From positions 62,001 through 126,000 of the forward strand of contig NZ_CP050297.1 of the NCBI RefSeq assembly GCF_014189455.1: a stretch of 64,000 nucleotides of DNA, given 5' to 3'. The translations under genes were made by a program, and so were the position numbers. The stretch's first letter is position 1. Each line of letters starts with the position of its first letter. The notes under the pieces were generated by a model that saw nothing but the letters and a program-made list of their open reading frames with translations, did not search any database and was not told where the DNA came from. Source of the stretch: Mesorhizobium huakuii (lineage in GTDB: Bacteria > Pseudomonadota > Alphaproteobacteria > Rhizobiales > Rhizobiaceae). Below are positions 55,964-63,650 of the stretch, in pieces.

Positions 55964-56166
55964 CGCCGGGCACGATGTGGCTGCATGTTGCACGGTTGAA
56001 TCGAAAGAGCCCCAATTGGGGTTGGGTTGCTTTGCGATGGCCAGCTTGAAGCCGGCAAACTGCGATCGGCGTGGGCCTTTCCCGCGCCGACAAAAAACCT
56101 CGCCAGCCGACGGTTTCGGAATTGTGACAGCCGGCGCGCCGCCTGCTGAGGCTGCCCAAAGGCACC
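55964..56166. other. Gene-free stretch after the pump
   Basis: No terminator hairpin was recognised directly after the pump gene; sequence quality of genes decays from here to 57.2 kb. Confidence 0.3.
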
Positions 56167-56429
56167 ATGAAAGGGCCAAGCTATCCCGACAACACATTGC
56201 TGATTCAAGCTGCCGCACGGGTCAAGGTCTCGCAGTAGTACGCGACGTTTCCGCAAACCACGCCTTGGCGTCGGGAAAAATACTCATCGCGATCGACAAT
56301 TCCGTGCCTACCCAAGATGGGTATTACGCCATCGCCCCCACCGAAGAAGCGCGTATTGCGAAGGTTAAGAGCTTTCGGGACTGGATTTTGAGTGAGGCAA
56401 GCGAGACGCAGAGACGTTTGAGTGTTTGA
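56167..56429 (+). pseudogene. C-terminal fragment of a LysR-family regulator (GcvA-like)
   Basis: The pieces MKGPSYPDNTLLIQAAAR and GQGLAVVRDVSANHALASG match the last effector-domain part of GcvA-type LysR proteins, ending VKSFRDWILSEASETQ. They lie in two frames; one more G in the GGG at 56219-56221 would join them. The DNA-binding domain is absent, so it is a remnant in either case. Confidence 0.6.
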
Positions 56430-56779
56430 AGGCGGCCGCCAAGGCGAAGAAAAATCAGAGCTGCACGATCACCGTAAAAGTGGGGGGTAGTGCAGACCGG
56501 TTGGAACCTGATCCGAAAAAAATGGGCGCGGCGACCAATGCTTACTGACGGATCGAGGCCCGCACGCCGGCATCGCAGATCGGCGCTGTTGGCGCGGCGG
56601 TGTCATCACCATGCGCCATAGACCTGCGGTGCTCTACCTTCCCGGGCCGTTGTGCTCACCGTACCGATGTTCCGGACTCTCGCATCGCGCTCGGGCAGCG
56701 CGCTGGCCGGCTCGCATCACTAGCCTCGCCATCCAGCAGGGGAAGCTTCCCTGACATTCGTCACGATGCGATGGGGCAA
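56430..56779. other. Gene-free stretch
   Basis: No feature recognised; the right part may be the decayed 3' end of the Crp/Fnr-type gene on the minus strand. Confidence 0.3.
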
Positions 56780-57178
56780 CCTCAACCCTGCTCGGATTTG
56801 ATTGTTCCCGCGGCAAGGCCAGGGAAACGTGGCGACAAATCCGGCCAAACGGCGTTCGGCCAGACCGAGACCGCGCAGTCGACCGCAGCAATTGCGCTCG
56901 CTGGATAAGTCGGTCTGCTGGGCGCCGCGGCGACGGCGGATATGCGTCTTCGCTAATGTAGCGGGCGATGACATGACAGCCGTCGGGTGCGATCCGCACG
57001 ACGCGAACATGCCCTGTAAGCACCACATAGACTGAGCGCGCCTCGGACTCCGGCTCGAAGATCGGCGACTCCTTCGCAAACCGTACGGACCGGGGGTCTT
57101 GAGAACGCTGTCGAGTTCCGCGGAGTTTAGGCCCCCGAACAGCGACAGTCGCGCGATAACCGAGCGGTCAAGCGGCAA
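56780..57178 (-). pseudogene. Crp/Fnr-family regulator, frameshifted
   Basis: From ATG 57178 the frame reads MPLDRSVIARLSLFGGLNSA and ELDSVL, the start of a cyclic-nucleotide-type sensor domain. One additional C in the run at 57092-57096 continues it (RSVRFAKESPIFEPESEARS, VYVVLTGHVRVVRI). After YISED another shift leads to PTYPASAIAAVDCAVSVWPN. The helix-turn-helix end is not recognisable. Crp/Fnr proteins of the Dnr/NnrR type often accompany denitrification genes, and pseudoazurin lies just behind on the other strand. Confidence 0.62.
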
Positions 57179-57332
57179 ACTTAGCTCCTCGCTGCCTCAT
57201 GACTCCACGGCGGCCGCCAGGCGGCCCAGCTATATTTCGCGCACCAGCTGCGCCAGCGCAAATCGCTAGCCCGCGCCTTGGCTAGAAAGTTGCAACGGTT
57301 GAAGCCGCGACGCACTCAAGAAAGGACTTTCA

Positions 57333-57773
57333 ATGAAACTTCGCCTGATTACCGCCGCCGCCGCCCTGCTCGCTCTTGCCGGCGCCGCAAATGCCGAGGA
57401 ACACATTGTCCAGTTGCTGACAAAGGGAGACAAGGGTTCCATGGTCTTCCAGCCCAATTTCATCAAGGCGGCACCGGGCGACACGGTCAAGTTTGTGCCT
57501 GGCGACAAGACCCACAATGTCGAAACCATCCAGGGAATGATCCCCGACGGCGCCCAGGAGTTCAAGGGCAAGGTTGGTGAAACGATCACCGTGACGCTGA
57601 CGCAAGAGGGCGTCTACGGCGTGAAATGCAATCCGCATTACGGCATGGGCATGGTGGCGCTGATCGTCTTCGGCAAGCCCGTGAACCTCGACGCGGCGCA
57701 GACCGTCAAGCAGGTCGGCAAGGCCAGGACCGTATTCCCTGACCTGTTCAGCCAGGTGATGAAGGCGAACTGA
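57333..57773 (+). CDS. Pseudoazurin
   Basis: The 146-residue protein has a signal peptide (MKLRLITAAAALLALAGAAN, cleaved after ANA) and a cupredoxin fold with all type 1 copper ligands: H61, C99, H102 and M107, which become 40, 78, 81 and 86 in the mature protein, the standard pseudoazurin numbering. It is a periplasmic electron carrier, typically donating to copper nitrite reductase or other denitrification enzymes; no such enzyme is in the window. ATG 57333 follows AAAGGA. A strong hairpin follows the gene. Confidence 0.95.
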   Translation: MKLRLITAAAALLALAGAANAEEHIVQLLTKGDKGSMVFQPNFIKAAPGDTVKFVPGDKTHNVETIQGMIPDGAQEFKGKVGETITVTLTQEGVYGVKCNPHYGMGMVALIVFGKPVNLDAAQTVKQVGKARTVFPDLFSQVMKAN

Positions 57774-57779
57774 TCCCAG

Positions 57780-57820
57780 GCGAAGGCCGGACGACCGAGA
57801 GGTCCGCCCGGCCTTCGCCA
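57780..57820 (+). terminator. 12-bp GC-rich hairpin after pseudoazurin
   Basis: GGCGAAGGCCGG (57780-57791) pairs perfectly with CCGGCCTTCGCC (57809-57820) seven bases after the stop codon. There is no T-tract, so termination strength is uncertain, but the position fits. Confidence 0.65.
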
Positions 57821-58105
57821 AAGCCGGAAGGCTCCGGGGATCCATCGGTCTTTTCAGCACCGCATCCTTTCCACCCTTGACATCCGGGCGACCGAGAGTT
57901 TGTCAGGGCCAGAAAGGAAGGTCCGCCTACTGCCGATAGGCCGGAAAAACCGCGACGACGGCCAGCTTCAACTTCGGAAAATGCGTAGCAGGGTGTCGCC
58001 TCCAGGCACGGGATACTTCCCAGACCGGCCACGTCAACCTCTCCGAGGCGTCCTCGCTTCGGTTTGCCAGGGCATGACCGCGACGGCAGGTCTCCGCCGA
58101 TTCCG
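57821..58105. other. Gene-free convergent spacer
   Basis: Nothing recognised between the pseudoazurin hairpin and the 3' end of the LysR gene. Confidence 0.35.
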
Positions 58106-59017
58106 TCATGCGGAATCCCGCAGCGCATCGGCGAGCCGTTCCCTTGCCAGCCGCAGTTGGCCGCTTAACTGGCGCCCCCGCTGCCAGAACACGACGTAGT
58201 GATAAATTGCGCTGGGTTCAAAAGGTCGGAACCGGAGGCCAAAGAGCGCGCATTCCTTCGCCACGACACTGTTTGTCACCGAAATCCCGACACCGGCCGC
58301 AATGAATGCAGCCTCGTGCCCGTTGGCGTCCACCTCGACGGCGATGTTCGGCTCGACGCCCATGTAGCGCAGCGCGTTCAAATCCATCTGGTGAGTATTC
58401 TGCCGGGGCTCGATATCGATCAGTGGCTCGCCCCGCAAATCTTCCGGCGTGATCAGGTCCTTTTCGGCTAACCGATGCCCCGCCGGAAAGAGACAGACAT
58501 TGGTCGCGGTTGTGACGGGCATCCAGTCAAAGAGTCTCTCGTCGAGGGGCAGACGCGAGACGCCCAGATCAGCGCGCCCGTTGAGTACATGCTCCGCGAC
58601 GTCCTGGTAACTGCCTGACTTGACGTGGAAGACACAGGATCGGTCATGGACACGGATCTGCCTGACAGCTCGCGGGACAAGGGTGAAGCAAAAGATGTCT
58701 GGCGCCGCGATGCCGATTGCATGACCCTCAATCCCCTTGAGCGCCGCGATCGACTTTCCAACCCTGTCGAGGCTTAAAAACGTCCCGTCGATCTCGCGAA
58801 GCAGCTCCCAGGCCTGCGCCGTGGCGACCAGCCGGTTTCCCTCGCGCCGAAACAGCGGCACACCAAGCGCCGTCTCCAATTGCGCGACCTGTTGGCTCAC
58901 CGCCGATTGGGTGACGCGAAGGACCTTGGCGGCCTGACGTTCAGACCCCAGTCGCACGACCTCCCGGAAAATCTGCAGCTGGCGGAGCGTTACACCCGTG
59001 TTCGCAATCTCGACCAA
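58106..59017 (-). CDS. LysR-family transcriptional regulator
   Basis: The 303-residue protein has an N-terminal helix-turn-helix (VTLRQLQIFREVVRLGSERQ, VTQSAVSQQVAQLETALGVP) and a periplasmic-binding-type effector domain (IGIAAPDIFCFTLVPRAVRQ, AAFIAAGVGISVTNSVVAKE). It is divergent from an amino-acid-type ABC transporter, the usual arrangement for regulator and target. The spacer contains dyad and direct repeats. Effector unknown; an amino acid or opine-like compound is plausible. Confidence 0.93.
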   Translation of the reverse strand: MVEIANTGVTLRQLQIFREVVRLGSERQAAKVLRVTQSAVSQQVAQLETALGVPLFRREGNRLVATAQAWELLREIDGTFLSLDRVGKSIAALKGIEGHAIGIAAPDIFCFTLVPRAVRQIRVHDRSCVFHVKSGSYQDVAEHVLNGRADLGVSRLPLDERLFDWMPVTTATNVCLFPAGHRLAEKDLITPEDLRGEPLIDIEPRQNTHQMDLNALRYMGVEPNIAVEVDANGHEAAFIAAGVGISVTNSVVAKECALFGLRFRPFEPSAIYHYVVFWQRGRQLSGQLRLARERLADALRDSA

Positions 59018-59150
59018 GTCTGGCCTCCGTTGGTCGTCTTTGTCTGCGCTCCTACGCTAAGCGAAATAACTTATCATCCGGTGACGCGGCGGATCGAGCG
59101 AAAAGCAGAAATCAGCCGAAAACGCGCATTTTCGGCATAACGCCATCATC

Positions 59151-59193
59151 AGCTATATTAGCTCAGCTTATAAGAAAAGAATCTGGCTTATAA
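59151..59193. promoter_or_regulatory. Dyad and direct repeats in the LysR-ABC spacer
   Basis: AGCTATATTAGCT (59151-59163) is a perfect 5-bp dyad, and GCTTATAA occurs twice (59166-59173 and 59186-59193), 20 bases apart, about two helix turns. This suits a LysR regulator binding two sites on one DNA face. Assignment is inference. Confidence 0.5.
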
Positions 59194-59467
59194 ATTGACC
59201 GGTCCGCCTCCCTTGGCCGATTGTTGTGGCAGATCACGGTCAAGCTTGGTCGCCGGCGGAGACGAGCTCTTGGGCGTCGCTTCACCATTGCCGGGTTTCA
59301 ACGCAGATGGGGAATGATCAATGATGCGACCTTGGTTGGCAGCAGTGCGGAGCTTTTTGCCCAGTTCCGGGAAGGCCCGATTGCCGAACCGGTTGGCGCG
59401 CATCGCATGCACGGCGCAAGACGTTTCGTTGGCATCCTTCGATCTCGACAAGTCAGGCTGCGATGAC
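59194..59467. other. Gene-free stretch before the ABC ATPase
   Basis: A solute-binding protein gene would be expected near here, but none is visible. Open frames exist without family similarity. Confidence 0.35.
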
Positions 59468-60226
59468 GTGGCGGCCCTCAGGGTAGAAGGACTTGAAAAA
59501 TCGTTCGGCAATTACCCCCTTCTACGCGGCGTTACGCTCACCGCCCACCGGCATGAGGTGATCTGCATCCTGGGAAGCAGCAGCTCCGGCAAGAGCACGC
59601 TGTTGCGCTGCCTCAACCTGCTTGAGGTGCCGAACCGCGGGCGCATGTGGGCCTTGGGTGAGCGGTTGAAGCTTCGCGAGGCGGCAAACGGCCGTAGCGG
59701 CGCCATTCTTGACCGGCGCCAAGTTCAACGTGTGAGGGCCTCCCTGGGGATGGTCTTTCAGAGCTTCAACCTGTGGCCGCACAGAACGATCCTTGAGAAT
59801 GTCGCGGAAGGCCCAACGCACGTCCTGCGACAGCCACGGCGGGAAGCGATCGGGGTCGCGGAGCACTATCTGGCAAAGGTCGGCCTTGCGGACAGGCGCC
59901 ATCACTATCCACGCCACCTTTCGGGCGGGCAGCAGCAACGTGTGGGCATCGCGCGGGCTCTCGCCATGGAGCCCGCCGTCCTGTTGTTCGACGAGCCGAC
60001 GTCGGCGCTTGATCCAGAGTTGACCGGCGAGGTGCTCAAGGTCATCCGGTCGCTGGCCGAGGAAGGACGCACCATGCTCCTGGTAACCCATGAGCTCGCC
60101 TTCGCCGTCTCTACGCGCACGGCGTTCATGCACGACGGCAAAATCGAAGAAGAGGGGCCATCGCGGGAGCTGTTCCTTGAGCCCGCTTCCGAACGGCTCC
60201 GCCAATTCCTTCAATCGCATTATTGA
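59468..60226 (+). CDS. Polar amino-acid ABC transporter ATP-binding protein (HisP/OccP-like)
   Basis: The family region starts at AALRVEGLEKSFGNYPLLRG. Walker A reads GSSSSGKST, Q-loop MVFQSFNLWPH, signature LSGGQQQRVGIARALAM, Walker B VLLFDEPTSALDPEL, H-loop LVTHELAFA, all intact. Start is GTG 59468; ATG 59321 would add 49 residues without family similarity. Length is then 252 residues, normal for HisP. It powers uptake of polar amino acids or opines with the following permease, which is broken, so the transporter is probably dead here. Confidence 0.85.
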   Translation: MAALRVEGLEKSFGNYPLLRGVTLTAHRHEVICILGSSSSGKSTLLRCLNLLEVPNRGRMWALGERLKLREAANGRSGAILDRRQVQRVRASLGMVFQSFNLWPHRTILENVAEGPTHVLRQPRREAIGVAEHYLAKVGLADRRHHYPRHLSGGQQQRVGIARALAMEPAVLLFDEPTSALDPELTGEVLKVIRSLAEEGRTMLLVTHELAFAVSTRTAFMHDGKIEEEGPSRELFLEPASERLRQFLQSHY

Positions 60227-60242
60227 TGGGGCGACCTGCGTC

Positions 60243-60642
60243 ATGAACGGCTTTGCCATACAATTCCTGCACGGACTGAGCATGACCGTGCTGGTTGCAG
60301 CCATCAGCGGTGTCCTAGGTACCGCCGTGGGCCTCGTCGGCGCCGCGTCAAAGCTGTCAGCGTATCGGATCCCGATGTGGCTGGCCGAAGTCTATACGAC
60401 CGTTATCAGGGGCGTGCCCGAGCTGCTTGTGATCCTCCTCATTTATTTCGGGGGAACGGCGGCGATCACCCTCGTGATCGGCCGATATGTCGAAATCAGC
60501 GCCCTCTCGGCAGGTGTCATCGCGCTGACCGTCATTTTTGGCGCCTACTCCACCGAAATATTCCGTGGCGCGATCTTGAGTATCCCGCATGGACAATGGG
60601 AGGCCGCATCATCGATCGGCCTGAAATCTTGGCAGATTTGGT
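60243..60642 (+). pseudogene. Polar amino-acid ABC permease (HisQ-like), cut by IS6
   Basis: From ATG 60243, 17 bases after the ATPase gene, the frame encodes the HisQ/OccQ type membrane protein: TVLVAAISGVLGTAVGLVGA, YTTVIRGVPELLVILLIYFG, and the coupling loop HGQWEAASSIGLKSWQIW. The match ends at about 60642 where the IS6 terminus begins, so the last third of the protein is missing. Confidence 0.85.
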
Positions 60643-61296
60643 GGTGCTGTCACATTGATTAAGCGGTAAGGAAATTGAGGTAGCAGCGCGCCCATGACCG
60701 TGAGTGCAGCGACCTACAAGAACCACCGCTATCCGATCGAAATCGTGGCCCGTGCTGTCTGGCTCTACTTCCGCTTCAATCTGAGCCTGCGCGATGTCGA
60801 GGAAATGCTGCTCGATCGCGGGATCGTCGTTTCCTACGAGACCATCCGCCGATGGTGCCGAAAGCACGGCCCTGATTATGCGCGCCGCATACGCCGCAAG
60901 GCACCAACGAAAGACGATGTCTGGCATCTGGATGAAGTCGTGGTGCGCATCAACGGTCAGAAGTGCTGGTTGTGGAGAGCGGTTGATCAGGACGGATATG
61001 TGCTCGACGAGATTGTCCAGACGCGTCGCAACACCAAGGCCGCCAGGCGCCTGCTGACGCGACTTCTGAAGAAGCAGGGTCTGCCGCCAAAGCGTATGAT
61101 CACAGACAAACTGCGCTCCTACGGGGCGGCCAAACGCCAGCTCATGCCGAACGTGGAACACCGCTCGCATAAAGGCTTGAACAACCGGGCGGAGAATTCT
61201 CATCTGCCGTTCCGAAAACGGGAACGAACGCGACAGGGTTTCCGGTCGGTCGGCTCATTGCAGCATTTCGTGTCGATCTTCTCCGCCGTCCGAAAT
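60643..61296 (+). pseudogene. IS6-family element with transposase interrupted by IS3
   Basis: The left end probably begins GGTGCTGTCACATTG (60643), similar to IS6-type termini. The transposase starts at ATG 60694 (MTVSAATYKNHRYPIEIVAR) and shows SYETIRRWCRKHGPDYARRI, the catalytic WHLDEVVVRINGQKCWLWRA, MITDKLRSYGAAKR and NRAENSHLPFRKRERTRQGF. It runs to SAVRN, where the IS3 element is inserted at 61297. The right end of the IS6 is not found beyond the IS3. Confidence 0.85.
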
Positions 61297-61365
61297 GGAG
61301 TGCACCCCCAGATTGAGACAAGGAAAATCGCGGACAGTTTCCCGGCAAGGAGAGGAAACTGGGGC

Positions 61366-61796
61366 ATGGCCGGACGGCAAAGAGTTATTGATGATGACCA
61401 AAAGCTGGAGCTTCTCCGGCGCATGCAGGCGGGCGAAACCGTCAGCAAGTTGGCAGATGAGGTTGGTATCAGTCGCCAACGACTTTACGAGTGGCGTGAT
61501 CATCTCAGGCTTCATGGTAATCTGAAGTCACGTCCGCGCGGCCGGCCGGCCAGGACAGCAGGATTTGACGGGGCCGCACAGCTGCAGAGTGGAGTTGCTG
61601 TGCCGGCACCTCAGGAAAAGGCACTGACCAAGGCCAGGCGCCGGATCAGGGAACTGGAGCAGAAGGTCGGGCAGCAGCAGCTCGATCTCGATTTTTTCGC
61701 GAAGCCTTGCGGCACTTCGAGGAAGATCAGCGTCGGAGCAGCGCTCCTGGCGAAACGGGATCTTCAAAATCATCGAAAAGATGATGACCGGCCTGT
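61366..61796 (+). CDS. IS3-family OrfA, with a T-run shift near the end
   Basis: OrfA starts MAGRQRVIDDDQKLELLRRM and has a helix-turn-helix (TVSKLADEVGISRQRLYEWR) and a leucine-zipper-like segment (ARRRIRELEQKVGQQQLDLD). At the T-run 61692-61697 the family sequence moves to the -1 frame (REALRHFEEDQRRSSAPGET) before stopping at about 61796. Either one T is missing or TTTTTTC is a slippery site. A second shift near the AAAAG before orfB would join the proteins, as is usual in IS3. Confidence 0.72.
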
Positions 61797-62650
61797 CGCA
61801 AGGCGAATTCAACATCGACAGAATGTGCTGGCTCGCTGGTGTCAGCCGCGCGAGCTATTACCGTCACTGGCTGGATTCGGCCCCGCGTCGGGCCGAGACG
61901 GGTTTGCGCGATCTCATTCAGAAGCTGGCTCTCGGCAACACACACTACGGCTACCGCCGGATTGGCGCCCTGCTGCGGCGGGAGGGGTGGCAAGTCAATC
62001 ACAAATGCGTTCTACGGATCATGCGTGAAGACAATCTGTTGTGCCTGCGCGCCAGACCCTTTGTTCCTGTGACGACCAACTCCAGGCATGGTTGGCAAGT
62101 CGTGCCAAACCTCGCGAGGGGAATGATCCTCAATGGCGTAAACCAGCTATGGGTTGCCGATATCACCTTCCTGCATCTGGCCGAGGAGTTTGCCTTCCTT
62201 GCCGTTGTCCTTGACGCGTTTAGCCGCAAGGTTGTCGGATGGGCGCTGGATACGCATCTTAGAGCAAGCCTTGCCATCGAGGCTCTCGAGATGGCGATCG
62301 CTGATCGCCAGCCCGTACCCGGGAGCCTCATCCATCATTCCGACCGCGGGGTTCAATACGCTTGCGGGGCCTACTCCGAACTTCTGCATGTTCACGGTAT
62401 CCAAGCGAGCATGAGCCGTGTCGGCAATCCTTACGACAATGCGAAGGCGGAGAGCTTCATGAAAACCCTGAAACAGGAAGAGGTGCAAGGGCTCGCCTAT
62501 AAGGATGCAGATGATGCCCGCAAGCACATCGGTGCTTTCATAGAGACCGTTTACAACACGGGGCGCCTGCATTCGGCGCTCGACTATCTCAGTCCGGAGG
62601 AATACGAACAGAAGCATTCACGCGGGCGACAGATGGAAAAGGCTGCATAG
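61781..62650 (+). CDS. IS3-family OrfB transposase
   Basis: The 289-residue OrfB starts at ATG 61781 (MMTGLSQGEFNIDRMCWLAG) and carries the HTH_21 helper region (HYGYRRIGALLRREGWQVNH). The rve integrase core follows: D in LWVADITFLHL, D in LIHHSDRGVQYACGAY and E in NAKAESFMKTLKQEEV. The frame is complete. It is normally made as an OrfAB fusion by frameshifting from the upstream gene. Confidence 0.92.
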   Translation: MMTGLSQGEFNIDRMCWLAGVSRASYYRHWLDSAPRRAETGLRDLIQKLALGNTHYGYRRIGALLRREGWQVNHKCVLRIMREDNLLCLRARPFVPVTTNSRHGWQVVPNLARGMILNGVNQLWVADITFLHLAEEFAFLAVVLDAFSRKVVGWALDTHLRASLAIEALEMAIADRQPVPGSLIHHSDRGVQYACGAYSELLHVHGIQASMSRVGNPYDNAKAESFMKTLKQEEVQGLAYKDADDARKHIGAFIETVYNTGRLHSALDYLSPEEYEQKHSRGRQMEKAA

Positions 62651-62712
62651 CTTAACACGGGAGGTGTCCGCGATTTTCCTTGTCTCAATCTGGGGGTGCA
62701 CTCCAATCGCGT

Positions 62713-63460
62713 CCGGTTTTTGATCGGAACGGTGTCCGGTTAATCGTCGGAATTTGCACCCTCGGCAGTGTCGCCGGCCTGATCGATCCGAGAACACTCC
62801 CGGCGCCTTGGTCGGTTGTCGGCACTGCCATCGATCTCATCGCCGAAGGCAAGCTTCAGGATCACTTGATGACGTCTGCCTGGCGGGCAGCACAGGGTCT
62901 GGTGTTCGGCATCCTGATCGGAACCGTGCTTGCTCTCATTTCAGGGTTGTCCCGGCTTGGCGAGGCGATCATCGACGGCCCCGTTCAGATCAAGCGGGCG
63001 ATACCGACGCTCGCCCTGATCCCGCTGTTGATGCTGTGGTTCGGCATCGGCGAGGGCATGAAGGTGACGGCCATCGCGCTGGCTGTCCTGATCCCGATCT
63101 ATATCCAGACCCACAGCAGCTTGCGCAGCATAGACCAGCCGTTATGTCGAACTGGCCCAGACCTTGCGAATGGGCTACGGCGAATTCATCCGCGAGGTCA
63201 TCCTGCCGGGCGCCCTTCCCGGCTTCTTCCTTGGTCTGCGTTTGGCGGTGACCTATGCCTGGCTGTCTCTGGTGGTGGTCGAGCAGGTCAACGCCACCAG
63301 CGGCATCGGCTACATGATTGATCTCGCGCGCAACTACGGCCAGACCGACATCATCATCGTCGGCCTCGTCGTCTACGCGTTGCTCGGTCTCGGCTGCGAC
63401 GGCATCGTTCGCTTCTTCCAGGAAAGGTCGCTGTCATGGCGTCGCACCTTGGCGGATTGA
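62713..63460 (+). pseudogene. ssuC: Aliphatic sulfonate ABC permease, truncated and frameshifted
   Basis: After the IS3 the frame reads SVAGLIDPRTLPAPWSVVGT, then QIKRAIPTLALIPLLMLWFG, the SsuC/TauC-type permease core. At about 63140 one extra base in CAGCCGTTATG shifts it, and the rest follows in another frame ([35 protein letters not shown]). The N-terminal segment is missing, lost in the insertion nest. It would have imported alkanesulfonates. Confidence 0.85.
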
Positions 63461-63540
63461 GCGGCGCGCCCGTGGTGAGGGTCGAGAACCTCGTAAGGAG
63501 TTTCGGGCCGCGAACCATCCTCGACGGCCTCAGTCTCTGA
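63436..63540 (+). pseudogene. ssuB: 5' stub of the sulfonate ABC ATPase
   Basis: ATG 63436 overlaps the ssuC end and opens a 34-codon frame with [20 protein letters not shown], the usual first strand of an SsuB-type ATPase. It stops at TGA 63540 before the Walker A motif, where the homology ends abruptly. The gene is therefore deleted from this point on. Confidence 0.75.
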
Positions 63541-63650
63541 ACTCATTCACTCACTACGTGTCCCCGAAGTTGGCGAGATTTCGGACCTCCTCATGCTTGC
63601 CGCGAGCGATTGTCCGACCGCTGTGGGTAAATCCGGATTGTGGCCTCAAA
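63541..63650. other. Short junction without recognised features
   Basis: Spacer between the ssuB break and the end of the phosphopantetheinyl-transferase-like frame; a deletion joint probably lies here. Confidence 0.3.

Larger units (their letters stand above)
61297..62704 (+). mobile_element. IS3-family element with 40-bp perfect inverted repeats
   Basis: Termini at 61297-61336 and 62665-62704 are perfect inverted repeats starting GGAGTGCACCCCCAG. The flanks carry a 3-bp AAT duplication (61294-61296 and 62705-62707), normal for IS3. The element holds orfA and orfB and interrupts the IS6 transposase gene, so it is the youngest insertion in this nest. Confidence 0.9.
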
